DNA of 64,000 bases from Azospirillum brasilense (GCF_007827815.1 NZ_VITH01000015.1:101426-165425), one strand, 5' to 3'; positions 51,216-63,732 are shown, counted from the stretch's first letter. Translations and numbers: made by a program. Notes: generated from the sequence alone by a model not told the origin.

Positions 51216-52034
51216 TCACACCCAGCGGTCGCCGTGGCTGTAGACGACCAGCCGGTCGCCGCGGGCGAAGCCGGCCAGCGACACGCCGCAGCTTTCCGCC
51301 ATGCGCACCGCCAGGCCGGTGGGGGCGGAGATGGCGACCAACCCGCTGATGCCCAGCCGGGCGGCCTTCTGGACCAGTTCGTAGCTGGCGCGGCTGGAGG
51401 TCAGGACGAAGCCGCCCCGCCGGTCCACGCCCGTGCGCACCAGCCAGCCGATCAGCTTGTCCAGCGCGTTGTGGCGGCCGACATCCTCGCGCACCGCCAG
51501 GATCTCCCCTGCCGCGTCGACCCAGGCGACGCCGTGGGCCGCCCCGGTGGCGCGGTGCAGGGTCTGCCGGTCGGCGAAGCGGGCCAGCGCCCGCTCCACC
51601 GCGCCGACCGACAGCCGCCCGCCCGAGGGGACGGGCTGGCCGGACCGGGCGATGGCCTGGAGGCTTTCCACCCCGCAGACGCCGCAACCCGACCGCCCGG
51701 CGATGCTCCGCCGCTTGCCCTTGAGCGCCAGGAAGCGCTCCATCGGGATCTCCATACGGACCTCGATCCCGTCGCAGCCCTCCACCACCCGCAGGCTTTC
51801 CAGCTCCTCCGCGTCGGCGATGATCCCCTCCGTCAGGGAGAAGCCGAGGCCGAACTCCTCCAGGTCGTCGGGGGTCGCCAGCATCACCGCATGGACGATG
51901 CCGTTGTAGGCGATTGCGACGGGCACCTCCTCCACCACCGCGTCGTCGCAGAGCTGTGCGGCGTCCGGACCCAGCCGCAGGACGGTCATGCGGTGGGTGG
52001 TGGACGGCGCGGCGACGTCGGTGGCGAAGCTCAT
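51216..52034 (-). CDS. fdhD: Formate dehydrogenase sulfur carrier FdhD
   Basis: A 272-residue protein. The functional cysteine pair is in GRSGCGVCGVESL. Other family segments are EEVPVAIAYNGIVHAVMLATP, EFGLGFSLTEGII and REDVGRHNALDKLIGWL. FdhD passes sulfur from the cysteine desulfurase IscS to the molybdenum cofactor, which formate dehydrogenase needs. It is the last gene after the fdnGHI set, 67 bases after fdnI, with a short repeat hairpin in the gap. Confidence 0.93.
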   Translation of the reverse strand: MSFATDVAAPSTTHRMTVLRLGPDAAQLCDDAVVEEVPVAIAYNGIVHAVMLATPDDLEEFGLGFSLTEGIIADAEELESLRVVEGCDGIEVRMEIPMERFLALKGKRRSIAGRSGCGVCGVESLQAIARSGQPVPSGGRLSVGAVERALARFADRQTLHRATGAAHGVAWVDAAGEILAVREDVGRHNALDKLIGWLVRTGVDRRGGFVLTSSRASYELVQKAARLGISGLVAISAPTGLAVRMAESCGVSLAGFARGDRLVVYSHGDRWV

Positions 52035-52057
52035 GGCGGTATCCTTCTTAGGAATTC

Positions 52058-52080
52058 CCCTCTCCCCTCCGGGGAGAGGG
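52058..52080. repeat. Palindromic repeat, hairpin-only copy
   Basis: CCCTCTCCCCTCCGGGGAGAGGG, the end hairpin of the repeat family at 4134, 21272 and 57039, without the inner inverted repeat. It lies in the 67-base gap between fdnI and fdhD and may reduce read-through. Confidence 0.85.
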
Positions 52081-52101
52081 CTATAAAGCGCTCTCAAACG
52101 A

Positions 52102-52734
52102 TCAATGCCCGGTTTCCTTGCCGGTCACCTGACGGAACCAGCGCGGATGGTGCTTGCGCGCCCAGGCGTGGGTGACCACACCCTCGACCATGGCGCGGAT
52201 CGTGCCCTGCACCCACAGCGCGGCGTAGACATGGACGATGATGCTGGCGATCAGCACCAGCGCGCTGGCGGCGTGGACCAGAAGCGCCACGCGGATGATC
52301 GGGATCGGGAAATAGCCCGCGAAATAGGGCCGCCACGCGATCACCCCCGACACCAGCAGCAGGATCATGCACAGCACCATGACCCAGAACATGCCCTTCT
52401 GGCCGCCGTTGTAGCGGCCGATGTCGCCGACCTCGTTGCCCTTCATCACCTCCCTCACCGACATCATCCACTTCACATCCTCCTTGTTGATGAGGTTGTG
52501 GTGGGCGTAGCGGAAGAACTGGCGGGCGAAGGCCAGGAACATCACCACCCCGACGAAGGGATGGACGATGCGGGCGAGCTGCGGCGTGCCGAACACGCCG
52601 GTCAGCCAGAAGAAGGCCGGGTAGAAGAAGGCCAGCCCGGAGATGGCCAGCAGCACGAAGCAGACCGCCACGATCCAGTGGTTGATGCGCTCCGCGGCGC
52701 AGTAGCGTTGGATCAGCTTTTCCGACGTCTTCAC
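52102..52734 (-). CDS. fdnI: Formate dehydrogenase gamma subunit (cytochrome b556)
   Basis: A 210-residue four-helix membrane protein. Haem-ligand histidines are likely in AERINHWIVAVCF (helix 1), ARIVHPFVGVVMFLAFARQF (helix 2), VALLVHAASAL (helix 3) and IIVHVYAALW (helix 4). It anchors the dehydrogenase to the inner membrane and passes electrons to the quinone pool. The start overlaps the beta gene stop by four bases. Confidence 0.93.
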   Translation of the reverse strand: MKTSEKLIQRYCAAERINHWIVAVCFVLLAISGLAFFYPAFFWLTGVFGTPQLARIVHPFVGVVMFLAFARQFFRYAHHNLINKEDVKWMMSVREVMKGNEVGDIGRYNGGQKGMFWVMVLCMILLLVSGVIAWRPYFAGYFPIPIIRVALLVHAASALVLIASIIVHVYAALWVQGTIRAMVEGVVTHAWARKHHPRWFRQVTGKETGH

Positions 52735-53660
52735 AGCGCGTTCTCCCGTTCCTTATGCTTGGTGCCCTGGGCGGGCGGGGCCGGCGGCGTGCCGTGGTCC
52801 GCCTCGTCCTCGTCTTCGGCGCGATTCGGGCCGACCGTGATGTAATGGAAGAAGCCGAACAGGCCGGCGGCGGCGACGCCCAGCGTCGCCAGCGGCTTCA
52901 GCATGCCCTTCCACACCCCGACGACGGCGCTGATCGACGGGTTGTCCGGCAGGCCGGAGTAGAGCGTCGGCTTGTCGGCGTGGTGCAGCACATACATGAC
53001 GTGGGTGCCGCCCACCCCGGCGGGGTCGTAGAGGCCCGCCTGGTCGTAGCCGCGCGACTGGAGGTCGGTGATGCGGGTCTGGGCAACCTCGATCATGTCC
53101 TCCTTGCTGCCGAACTGGATGGCCCCGGTCGGGCAGGTCTTGACGCAGGCCGGCTCCTGCCCCACCGCGACGCGGTCGGAGCAGAGGTTGCACTTGTAGG
53201 CCTTGCTGTCGGCCGGGCTGAGGCGCGGCACGTTGAACGGGCAGCCGGAGATGCAATAGCCGCAGCCGATGCAGTTCTCCTGGTGGAAGTCCACGATGCC
53301 GTTCTTGAACTGCACGATGGCGCCCGGCGACGGGCAAGCCTTCAGGCAGCCGGGGTCGGCGCAGTGCATGCAGCCGTCCTTGCGGATCAGCCACTCCAGC
53401 TTGCCCTTCTCCTCCACCTCGTTGAAGCGCATGACCGTCCAGGCCTGCGAGGACAGGTCGGTCGGGTTGTCGTAGACGCCGACGCAGGTGCCGACCTCGG
53501 CACGCAGCTCGTTCCATTCCGAGCAGGCGACCTGGCAGGCCTTGCAGCCGATGCAGACCGTGGTGTCGATCAGCTTCGCCACCTCCTGCGGGTTGCGCGC
53601 CTGCGGGGTCGGCGTCGGGGTGGCGGACCGGCGCAGGATATCGAGGGATTGCAGTGCCAT
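52731..53660 (-). CDS. fdnH: Formate dehydrogenase beta subunit, iron-sulfur
   Basis: A 309-residue protein with four cysteine clusters for [4Fe-4S] centres: CIGCKACQVACSEW, CMHCADPGCLKACPSPGAI, CIGCGYCISGCPFNVPR and CNLCSDRVAVGQEPACVKTC. A C-terminal membrane helix (LATLGVAAAGLFGFFHYITV) holds it to the membrane. It carries electrons from the alpha subunit to the cytochrome. Four bases separate it from the alpha gene. Confidence 0.94.
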   Translation of the reverse strand: MALQSLDILRRSATPTPTPQARNPQEVAKLIDTTVCIGCKACQVACSEWNELRAEVGTCVGVYDNPTDLSSQAWTVMRFNEVEEKGKLEWLIRKDGCMHCADPGCLKACPSPGAIVQFKNGIVDFHQENCIGCGYCISGCPFNVPRLSPADSKAYKCNLCSDRVAVGQEPACVKTCPTGAIQFGSKEDMIEVAQTRITDLQSRGYDQAGLYDPAGVGGTHVMYVLHHADKPTLYSGLPDNPSISAVVGVWKGMLKPLATLGVAAAGLFGFFHYITVGPNRAEDEDEADHGTPPAPPAQGTKHKERENAL

Positions 53661-53663
53661 GAC

Positions 53664-56600
53664 TTACGCCACTCCGATCTTCTCGACGTTCACGAGGAAC
53701 GCCTTGTATTCCGGGGTCTGGGTGTTGCAGTCGCCGACGGCGGGCGGCAGCGTGTTGGACAGGAAGCCCTTCTTGGCCACCGTCTCCCAGCCCCAGTGCA
53801 GGGGGATGCCGATCTGGTGGACGGTGCGGCCCGCCACCTTCAGCGCCTTGATGCGCTTGGTCACCACCGCCTTGGCCTTGATGTGGCCGCGCTTGGAGGA
53901 GACCTGGACCCAGTCGCCGGCCTGGATGCCCTTCTCCGCCGCCAGCGTCTCGCCGATCTCCACGAACTGCTCCGGCTGGGCGATGGCGTTCAGCCGCACG
54001 CTCTTGGTCCAGAACTGGAAATGCTCGGTCAGGCGGTAGGTGGTGCCGACGTAGGGGAACTGGTCATGGGTGCCCAGCCGCTCGCGGTCGGCCTTGAAGA
54101 TGCGGACCGCCGGGCTGCTGACCACCTTCGGGTGCAGCGGGTTGGTGCCGAGCGGGCTTTCCATCGGCTCGTAATGCTCGGGGAAGGGGCCGTCCACCAG
54201 CTTGTCGGTGCAGAACAGCCGCCCGACGCCCTCCGGGTTCATGATGAAGGGGTTCATCCCGTCGGCCGGCGGCGAGTCCACCTTGAAGTCCGGCACGTCG
54301 GCGCCCGCCCAGGCGGTGCCGTTCCACGCGATCAGAGTGCGCTTGGGGTCCCAGGGCTTGCCCGACGGGTCGCAGGAGGCGCGGTTGTAGATGATGCGGC
54401 GGTTGGCCGGCCACGCCCAGGCCCAGCCCGGCGTGTTGCCCAGGCCGGCGTCGGTGTTGTCGCGCCGGGCCATCTGGTTGCCCGCCTGCGTCCAGCAGCC
54501 GGCGAAGATCCAGCAGGCGCTCATCGTCGTGCCGTCGTCGCGCAGCAGGGCGAAGTTGGGAAGCTGCTCCCCCTTGCGGGCCAGGAACTTCGTCGGGTCC
54601 TTGGGGTCGGGGATGTCGGCCAGCGCGCGGCCGTTCATCTCCTTCGCCAGCTCCTCCGGCGTCGGCTCCAGCGGGTTCTTGTAGGGCCAGGAGAGGTTGA
54701 GGATCGGCTCGGGCGCGGTGCCGCCCTCCTTGGCGTAGAGGGTGCGGACGGCCATGAACAGCTCGGCCAGGATCTCCTGGTCGGTCTTTGCCTCGCCCGG
54801 CGGGTTGGCGCCCTTCCAGTGCCACTGCAGCCAGCGCGAGGAGTTGACGATGGCGCCGTCTTCCTCGGCGAAGCAGGTTGAGGGCAGGCGGAACACCTCG
54901 GTCTTGATCGACGCGGTGTCGACCTCGTTGACCTCGCCGTGGTTCTGCCAGAAGGAGGCGGTCTCCGTGGCGATCGGGTCGATCACCACCATGTATTTCA
55001 GCTTGCCGAAATCCGCCGCCGTCTTGCGCGCGTCGGGGAAGGAGGTCAGCGGGTTGAAGCCCTGGACGATGAAGCCGTTGACCTTGCCGTTGTGCATCAG
55101 GTCCATGACCTGCAGCACGTCGTACATCTTGTCCCACTTGGGCAGCCAGTCGTAGCCCCAGTTGTTCTCCGCCGTCGCCTTGTCGCCCCAGAACCACTTC
55201 AGCAGGCTGACGAAGAATTTCGGCGTGTTGGCCCAGAAGTTGAGCTGGCCCGGCGCCTGCGCCTTCGGCGCGGTCTTGGCGATGTAGTCGGCGAAGGTCG
55301 GGTGCGCCTTCTCCGACGGCAGGGTCAGATAGCCCGGCAGGTTGGTGGACAGCAGGCCGAGGTCGGACAGGCCCTGGATGTTGGAGTGGCCGCGGAGCGC
55401 GTTCACGCCGCCGCCCGGCATGCCGATGTTGCCGAGCAGGAGCTGGATCATCGCCATGGTGCGGATGTTCTGGGCGCCCACCGTGTGCTGCGTCCAGCCC
55501 AGCGCGTAGAGGATCGTGCCGACCCGGTCGCGCACCGCCGTGGAGCCGAGATGTTGGCAGACGCGCAGGAAGCCGTCCTTCGGCGTGCCGGTCAGGTCCT
55601 CGACCAACTCCGGCGTGTAGCGCGCGTAGTGGGCCTTCATCAGGTTCCACACGCAGCGCGGATGCTGCAGCGTCGGGTCGGTCTTCGCCGTGTTCCCGTC
55701 CGCTTCGAACTCGTAGTTCCAGCTGGAGCGGTCGTACTGGCCCTTGGCCGCGTCGTAGCCGCTGAACAGCCCGTCCTCGAACGCGAAGCCTTCCTTCACG
55801 ATGTAGGCGGCGTTGGTGTAGGCGCGGACATACTCCCACTGGATCTTGTCGTTGGCGACCAGCCAGTTGATGACGCCGCCCAGGAACACGATGTCGGAGC
55901 CGGCGCGGATCGGCAGATACTCGTCGGCCACCGCGGCGGAGCGGTTGTAGCGCGGGTCGACGACGACGATCCGCGCGCCGCGCTTCTTCGCCTCGACCGC
56001 CCACTTGAAGCCGACCGGGTGCGCCTCGGCCGGGTTGCCGCCCATGATCAGGATGAAGTCGGCGTTGGAGATGTCCACCCAGCTGTTGGTCATCGCCCCG
56101 CGCCCGAAGGTCGAGGCCAGCGCCGACACGGTCGGGCCGTGGCAGACGCGGGCCTGCGCGTCGGTGCCGACGATGCCCAGCGAGCGCATGACCTTCTGCG
56201 TCAGGATGCCCGTCTCGTTGGAGGAGGCCGACGCGGTCAGCATGGCGGTGGACAGCCAGCGGTTCACCGTCACGCCGTCGGCGGTCTTGGTGACGAAGTT
56301 GGCGTCGCGGTCGTCCTTGATGTGGCGGGCAATGCGCTCGATCGCCTCATGCCAGGAGATGCGCTTCCAGCTGTTCGACCCGGCCTCGCGGACCTCCGGG
56401 TATTTCAGGCGGTTCGGGCTGTGGATGAAGTCCAGCAGGCCGGCGCCCTTGGGGCAGAGCGAGCCGCGGCTGACCGGATGGTCGGGGTCGCCCTCGATGT
56501 GGATGATCTCGGCCTTGGCGTTCTTGGCGCCGTCGCCCAGGCTGTACATCAGCAGGCCGCAGCCGACCGAGCAGTAGGGGCAGGTGTTGCGGATCTCCTT

Positions 56601-56744
56601 GGCGCGGGCGAGGCGGAACTGGCGCACCTCGGCCAGCGCCTCGGTCGGCAGGAAGCCCAGAACCCCCATGCTGGAGGCGGCGAGTCCGCCCGCCGTGACC
56701 TTCAAGAACTGCCGCCGTGATACCTGCATGGGTGTGATGGGCAT
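53664..56744 (-). CDS. fdnG: Formate dehydrogenase-N-type alpha subunit, Cys variant
   Basis: A 1026-residue molybdopterin enzyme that oxidises formate to CO2 on the periplasmic side. A Tat signal (SRRQFLK) at the N-terminus directs folded export. The N-terminal [4Fe-4S] site is CPYCSVGCGLL with a further Cys in GSLCPKGAG. At the position where the E. coli homologue has selenocysteine, the motif reads QARVCHGPTVSAL with Cys201 encoded by TGC, so no selenium is needed. GGGAGG lies about five bases before the ATG. A sigma-54 promoter is found upstream at 56863-56878. Confidence 0.95.
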   Translation of the reverse strand: MPITPMQVSRRQFLKVTAGGLAASSMGVLGFLPTEALAEVRQFRLARAKEIRNTCPYCSVGCGLLMYSLGDGAKNAKAEIIHIEGDPDHPVSRGSLCPKGAGLLDFIHSPNRLKYPEVREAGSNSWKRISWHEAIERIARHIKDDRDANFVTKTADGVTVNRWLSTAMLTASASSNETGILTQKVMRSLGIVGTDAQARVCHGPTVSALASTFGRGAMTNSWVDISNADFILIMGGNPAEAHPVGFKWAVEAKKRGARIVVVDPRYNRSAAVADEYLPIRAGSDIVFLGGVINWLVANDKIQWEYVRAYTNAAYIVKEGFAFEDGLFSGYDAAKGQYDRSSWNYEFEADGNTAKTDPTLQHPRCVWNLMKAHYARYTPELVEDLTGTPKDGFLRVCQHLGSTAVRDRVGTILYALGWTQHTVGAQNIRTMAMIQLLLGNIGMPGGGVNALRGHSNIQGLSDLGLLSTNLPGYLTLPSEKAHPTFADYIAKTAPKAQAPGQLNFWANTPKFFVSLLKWFWGDKATAENNWGYDWLPKWDKMYDVLQVMDLMHNGKVNGFIVQGFNPLTSFPDARKTAADFGKLKYMVVIDPIATETASFWQNHGEVNEVDTASIKTEVFRLPSTCFAEEDGAIVNSSRWLQWHWKGANPPGEAKTDQEILAELFMAVRTLYAKEGGTAPEPILNLSWPYKNPLEPTPEELAKEMNGRALADIPDPKDPTKFLARKGEQLPNFALLRDDGTTMSACWIFAGCWTQAGNQMARRDNTDAGLGNTPGWAWAWPANRRIIYNRASCDPSGKPWDPKRTLIAWNGTAWAGADVPDFKVDSPPADGMNPFIMNPEGVGRLFCTDKLVDGPFPEHYEPMESPLGTNPLHPKVVSSPAVRIFKADRERLGTHDQFPYVGTTYRLTEHFQFWTKSVRLNAIAQPEQFVEIGETLAAEKGIQAGDWVQVSSKRGHIKAKAVVTKRIKALKVAGRTVHQIGIPLHWGWETVAKKGFLSNTLPPAVGDCNTQTPEYKAFLVNVEKIGVA

Positions 56745-56862
56745 GAAACCTCCCTGATGTCGGCCCTGGTGTCAGGATGTGCCGGCCCGGCGCTTGAGCG
56801 CCTGGAGCCGGTGGCGCCGCGCCGTCCGGGGTGACCCGGCCGGAGTGGCGCATCCCCCAAAG

Positions 56863-56878
56863 GGCAGATTCCGTGCCA
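56863..56878 (-). promoter_or_regulatory. Sigma-54 promoter for fdnG
   Basis: Read on the minus strand the element is TGGCACGGAATCTGCC, matching TGGCACR-N4-TTGCW at all -24 bases and at the GC of the -12 box, with the correct spacing. The start codon is about 110 bases downstream. The NtrC-type regulator encoded at 60310-61803 is a natural activator. Confidence 0.75.
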
Positions 56879-56953
56879 GCCGGTGCCTATGGCGGAATGC
56901 GGGGACTTTGCTGGGGCGGACGGACGGAACGGCCATGCCCGCACCGCGCCGAG

Positions 56954-57018
56954 GGACATTTTGTCCAGCCGGCGATGGACAAAATGTCCCTAACGTTTGT
57001 GTGGAGGACAATCTGTCG
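56954..57018. promoter_or_regulatory. Three GGACA-N3-TGTCC palindromes (putative enhancer)
   Basis: Site 1 (56954-56966) is GGACATTTTGTCC, site 2 (56977-56989) is GGACAAAATGTCC and site 3 (57006-57018) is GGACAATCTGTCG. Sites 1 and 2 also form a larger perfect 16-bp inverted repeat (56952-56991), their centres 23 bases apart. They lie roughly 100-160 bases upstream of the fdnG promoter start and about 180-240 bases upstream of that for fdhE, the usual range for an activator of sigma-54 promoters. Confidence 0.7.
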
Positions 57019-57038
57019 AGGGTGGGGGCAGCTAAAAT

Positions 57039-57155
57039 CCCTCTCCCCTCCGGGGAGAGGGTCAGGGTGAGGGGGTTGCGCTTCTGCCGGACGTGCCGCC
57101 ATGCGCAACCCCCTCACCGACCCTTCGGGCCACCCTCTCCCCGGAGGGGAGAGGG
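57039..57155. repeat. Intergenic palindromic repeat, copy 3
   Basis: A full copy in the same orientation as 4134-4250, lying between the putative enhancer palindromes and the fdhE promoter. Inserting it would have changed the spacing between enhancer and promoter. Confidence 0.9.
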
Positions 57156-57169
57156 CTATTGGTCCCTCC

Positions 57170-57185
57170 TGGCACCGTTCTTGCG
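57170..57185 (+). promoter_or_regulatory. Sigma-54 promoter for fdhE
   Basis: TGGCACCGTTCTTGCG: the -24 TGGCAC and -12 TTGC are perfect with the correct 5-base spacer. The fdhE ATG is about 50 bases beyond the -12 box. Confidence 0.8.
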
Positions 57186-57234
57186 CTGTGCTATCCCTTC
57201 CGACTGTTCGTGATCCGTGACCGGGAAAGCCACC

Positions 57235-58134
57235 ATGACCGCCTCCTCCTCCGACGCCCCGATTTCCGAAGCGACGATGTCCGAGGCGACTGCCGCCGCC
57301 ATGGCCGCCGCCGGTCTGGTGCCGGGCCAGTCGCCGGCCCCGCTGCGCCTGCCCGACGCGGCGATCTTCACCCGGCGGGCGGCGCGCCTGCGCGCGCTGG
57401 CGGAGGGGCACGCCATGGGCGACTGGCTGCGCTTCGTCGCCACGCTGGCCGATGCCCAGGCGGCGGTGGTCGCCACCCCCGCCACCCTGCCGCCGGAGGA
57501 GCAGTGGGCCGCCGACCTGCGCGCCCTGGCCGCCAAGCTCGACGCCCTGCCCGGCGGCGCGCACGACGCCCTGACCGCGCTGGCCGCGTCCGACGCCGAC
57601 ACCCTGGAGGCGCTGGCCGGGCGCTGGGCCGGCGACGCGCTGGAGGACGGCGACCTCGCCGCAGCACCCTTCCTGGCCGCGGCCTTCCAGACCGCCTGGA
57701 CGCGCCACGCCGCGGCGCTCGACCCGGCGTCGGTCACCGCCCACGCCACCGCCGCCGCCTGCCCGGTCTGCGGCGGCGCGCCGGTCGCCGGCGTGCTGCA
57801 GGTCGGCATGGAAAGCGGCGGCCTGCGCTATCTCCATTGCGGGCTCTGCCACACCGCCTGGCACCATGTGCGCTCGTCCTGCGTGGCCTGCGGCGACGGC
57901 AAGGACGTGTCCCAGCGCTTCGTCGAGGGGGCGGACGGCACGGAGGCCAACAACGCGGTGCGCGCGGAGACCTGCGACGCCTGCCACAGCTATCTGAAGC
58001 TGCTGTTCCTGGAGAAGGCGCCGGGCCTCGACCCGGTGGCCGACGACCTCGCCACCCTGGCGCTCGACCTGCTGCTGGGCGAGGAGGAGTACCGCCGCAT
58101 CGGCGTCAACCCGTTCCTGGCGGTTGCCGGGTAA
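57235..58134 (+). CDS. fdhE: Formate dehydrogenase accessory protein FdhE
   Basis: A 299-residue rubredoxin-like assembly factor. Four CxxC pairs are visible: CPVCGGAP, HCGLCHTAW, CVACGDG and CDACHSY, which bind iron in the family. The ending LGEEEYRRIGVNPFL is also typical. It helps mature the Tat-exported formate dehydrogenase. I choose the ATG at 57235 (GGGAAAG upstream); a GTG six codons earlier is possible. It is divergent from fdnG. Confidence 0.92.
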   Translation: MTASSSDAPISEATMSEATAAAMAAAGLVPGQSPAPLRLPDAAIFTRRAARLRALAEGHAMGDWLRFVATLADAQAAVVATPATLPPEEQWAADLRALAAKLDALPGGAHDALTALAASDADTLEALAGRWAGDALEDGDLAAAPFLAAAFQTAWTRHAAALDPASVTAHATAAACPVCGGAPVAGVLQVGMESGGLRYLHCGLCHTAWHHVRSSCVACGDGKDVSQRFVEGADGTEANNAVRAETCDACHSYLKLLFLEKAPGLDPVADDLATLALDLLLGEEEYRRIGVNPFLAVAG

Positions 58135-58156
58135 AGAGACGCCGGATAAAGGGGAA

Positions 58157-61803
<3,647 letters not shown>

Positions 61804-61959
61804 TGTGCACTCGGCGGCGGAAAGCCCTGCATTCTAGGAGACCGCAACCAAGCCGGGCCAGTGATTTCCGAAATCCGGAATAGTCCCAGCGTCCCGCTTG
61901 GACAACCGCGCCGCACCGTGCGACGCTCTCCCGCTCATCGCACAGACCGGGAGCCGACC

Positions 61960-62745
61960 GTGACGGACACCAGCGGATCATTCGTCCATGCCGGACCGCG
62001 CCTCGCCGGCGCCGGCGTCAGCGACGCCGAGTGGCGAGCCCGTATCGATCTCGCCGCCGCCTACCGTCTGGTCGCCGAACGCGGCTGGGATGACCTGATC
62101 TACACCCACATCTCGCTGGCCGTGCCGGGCGAGCCGGGGCGCTTCCTCATCAACCCCTTCGGCCTGACCTTCGACGAGGTGACCGCGTCCAACCTCGTCA
62201 AGATCGACATCCACGGCGCCATCATCGGCGACAGCCCCCACCCGGTGAACGCCACCGGCTTCGTCATCCATGGCGCCGTCCATGCAGCGCGCGAGGACGC
62301 GCGCTGCGTCATGCACCTTCACAACGAGGCGGCGGTGGCGGTGTCGATGCTGAAGGACGGGCTCCTCCCGCTGTCCCAGCACGCCCTGCGCTTTTACCGC
62401 GACCTCGCCTACCATCGGTACGAGGGGCTGGCCCTGACCGACAGCGAGAAGGTCCGCCTCGTCGCCAATCTCGGCACCCGCCGGGCGATGCTTCTCCACA
62501 ACCACGGCAGTCTGGTGACCGGGCGCACGGTTGCGGAGGCGTTCTGCCTGATGGACATGCTGGACAAGGCGTGCCGGATGCAGCTCGCCGCGCAGGCGGC
62601 CGGCGCGGAACTGGTGTCGCCGCCGCCGGAGCTGTGCGACAAGACCTACCGGCAGCTCACCGCCGACCCTGAGCCGGAAGGCGAATTGGAATGGCCGGCG
62701 CTGCTGCGACGCCTGGACCGACGCTGCCCGGACTACAGAAACTGA
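61960..62745 (+). CDS. Class II aldolase/adducin-family protein
   Basis: A 261-residue protein with a GTG start preceded by GGGAG. The zinc-binding histidines lie in VMHLHNEAAVAVS and MLLHNHGSLVTG; THISLAVPG and INPFGLTFDEVTASNLVKID are family segments. Aldolase, epimerase or decarboxylase activity on a sugar phosphate or similar substrate is possible; the sequence does not decide. The adjoining small tautomerase gene may act in the same pathway. The gene is divergent from the two-component operon, 156 bases away. Confidence 0.85.
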   Translation: MTDTSGSFVHAGPRLAGAGVSDAEWRARIDLAAAYRLVAERGWDDLIYTHISLAVPGEPGRFLINPFGLTFDEVTASNLVKIDIHGAIIGDSPHPVNATGFVIHGAVHAAREDARCVMHLHNEAAVAVSMLKDGLLPLSQHALRFYRDLAYHRYEGLALTDSEKVRLVANLGTRRAMLLHNHGSLVTGRTVAEAFCLMDMLDKACRMQLAAQAAGAELVSPPPELCDKTYRQLTADPEPEGELEWPALLRRLDRRCPDYRN

Positions 62746-62787
62746 GCTTACCGGACCGCGGTCCGCAACAGAGGGGATGGAATTACG

Positions 62788-62976
62788 ATGCCGCTGATCA
62801 ACGTTCAGCTTTTCGAAGGGCGCACGCCGGAGCAGAAGCGTGCCTACGCCAAGGCGCTCACCGACGCCTCGGTCGCGGTGCTCGGCTGCAGCCCGGAGGC
62901 GGTCGATGTCATCTTCCACGACGTAAAGAAGAGCGATTGGGCCAGCGGCGGCAAGCTGTGGTCCGATCCCGAGTGA
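62788..62976 (+). CDS. 4-oxalocrotonate tautomerase-family protein
   Basis: A 62-residue protein starting MPLINVQLFEGRTPEQKRAY. After removal of the initiator Met, Pro1 is the catalytic base of the tautomerase family. The helix RTPEQKRAYAKALTDA and the closing strand AVDVIFHDV match the usual beta-alpha-beta monomer. It starts 42 bases after the aldolase-like gene and precedes a strong hairpin. Confidence 0.9.
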   Translation: MPLINVQLFEGRTPEQKRAYAKALTDASVAVLGCSPEAVDVIFHDVKKSDWASGGKLWSDPE

Positions 62977-62985
62977 CATTCGCTT

Positions 62986-63030
62986 CCCGGACGCCCACGG
63001 GAGGCACTGCCTACCCCGTGGGCATCCGGG
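62986..63030 (+). terminator. Hairpin after the tautomerase gene
   Basis: CCCGGACGCCCACGGG pairs with CCCGTGGGCATCCGGG (one wobble pair), with a 13-base loop, ten bases after the stop. No strong T-run follows, so termination is inferred from the stem. Confidence 0.75.
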
Positions 63031-63063
63031 CAGAAATCAGGCAGCCTTTTCCCTGACCCGCGC

Positions 63064-63366
63064 TCACACCGCTCCCACCGTCTTTCCGGTCAGGCGGTAG
63101 ACCGCCGTGGCGACCGCCCGATCCTCGCTGTCGCCGACCTCCAGGCGCCGGTCGATGTAGTTGCCGAGAAATTCGACCAGCGCGTCGCGGGCGACCGACT
63201 GCACCCAGTGTCCATGCCCGCCGAACGCCTGCAGTGTCCAGAACTCCGCGGCCATCAGCGCCGAGCGGACGGTCTTCGACGAGCCGTCCCAATGGGACCA
63301 CAAGACATCGATGGCGCTCTGAGCGACCGTAATCACCAAACCGGCATTGATTCCGCGTGACGCCAT
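63064..63366 (-). CDS. Hypothetical protein, 100 residues
   Basis: I do not recognise this protein. It begins MASRGINAGLVITVAQSAID, is mostly helical in character, and has an aromatic segment (WSHWDGSSKTVRSALMAAEFW). There is no signal peptide, membrane helix or cysteine. A good ribosome site (GGGAG) lies nine bases before the ATG, which supports the start. It faces the tautomerase gene and its terminator. Confidence 0.65.
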   Translation of the reverse strand: MASRGINAGLVITVAQSAIDVLWSHWDGSSKTVRSALMAAEFWTLQAFGGHGHWVQSVARDALVEFLGNYIDRRLEVGDSEDRAVATAVYRLTGKTVGAV

Positions 63367-63513
63367 CGTAGTCTCCCTCTCAGCTTGCCGAGCGGACGCT
63401 CGTGAACAATGGCTCGTTCAGCAAAAGCAATGCCAGGGAGACAAAAACAAAAAGCCGTACCTCGTTCGGATGTGATTCGCCGGAAATCCAGACCAGACAC
63501 GGGAGGAGTGGCC

Positions 63514-63732
63514 ATGAACGCACAAGAAGAACAACGGGCGCGCGACGCGTTGAAATGCATCGACCGCGATCTCGACGCGCTCGACGTCCAGATCGCCGCG
63601 TTGCAGGCGCGGCAACGATCCGGGACCTCCCTCGACCAATACATCCGCGTCCGCGACGCCCTGCTGACCGAAGCCCAGATAATCCTGACCCAGCTCGATC
63701 ACCGTCCCGGCAACCAATCCCCTCCCCCTTGA
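63514..63732 (+). CDS. Small helical hypothetical protein, 72 residues
   Basis: A 72-residue protein with an excellent ribosome site (GGGAGGAG, five bases before the ATG). It forms two amphipathic helices (RARDALKCIDRDLDALDVQIAAL and LDQYIRVRDALLTEAQIILT, split here for length) likely to make a coiled coil. No family is recognised. Its stop lies in the left arm of the next terminator. Confidence 0.65.
   Translation: MNAQEEQRARDALKCIDRDLDALDVQIAALQARQRSGTSLDQYIRVRDALLTEAQIILTQLDHRPGNQSPPP

Noticed and set aside
56142..56144. Selenocysteine codon in the formate dehydrogenase alpha gene
   Set aside because: The codon is TGC (Cys), not TGA, and no SECIS-like hairpin is needed.
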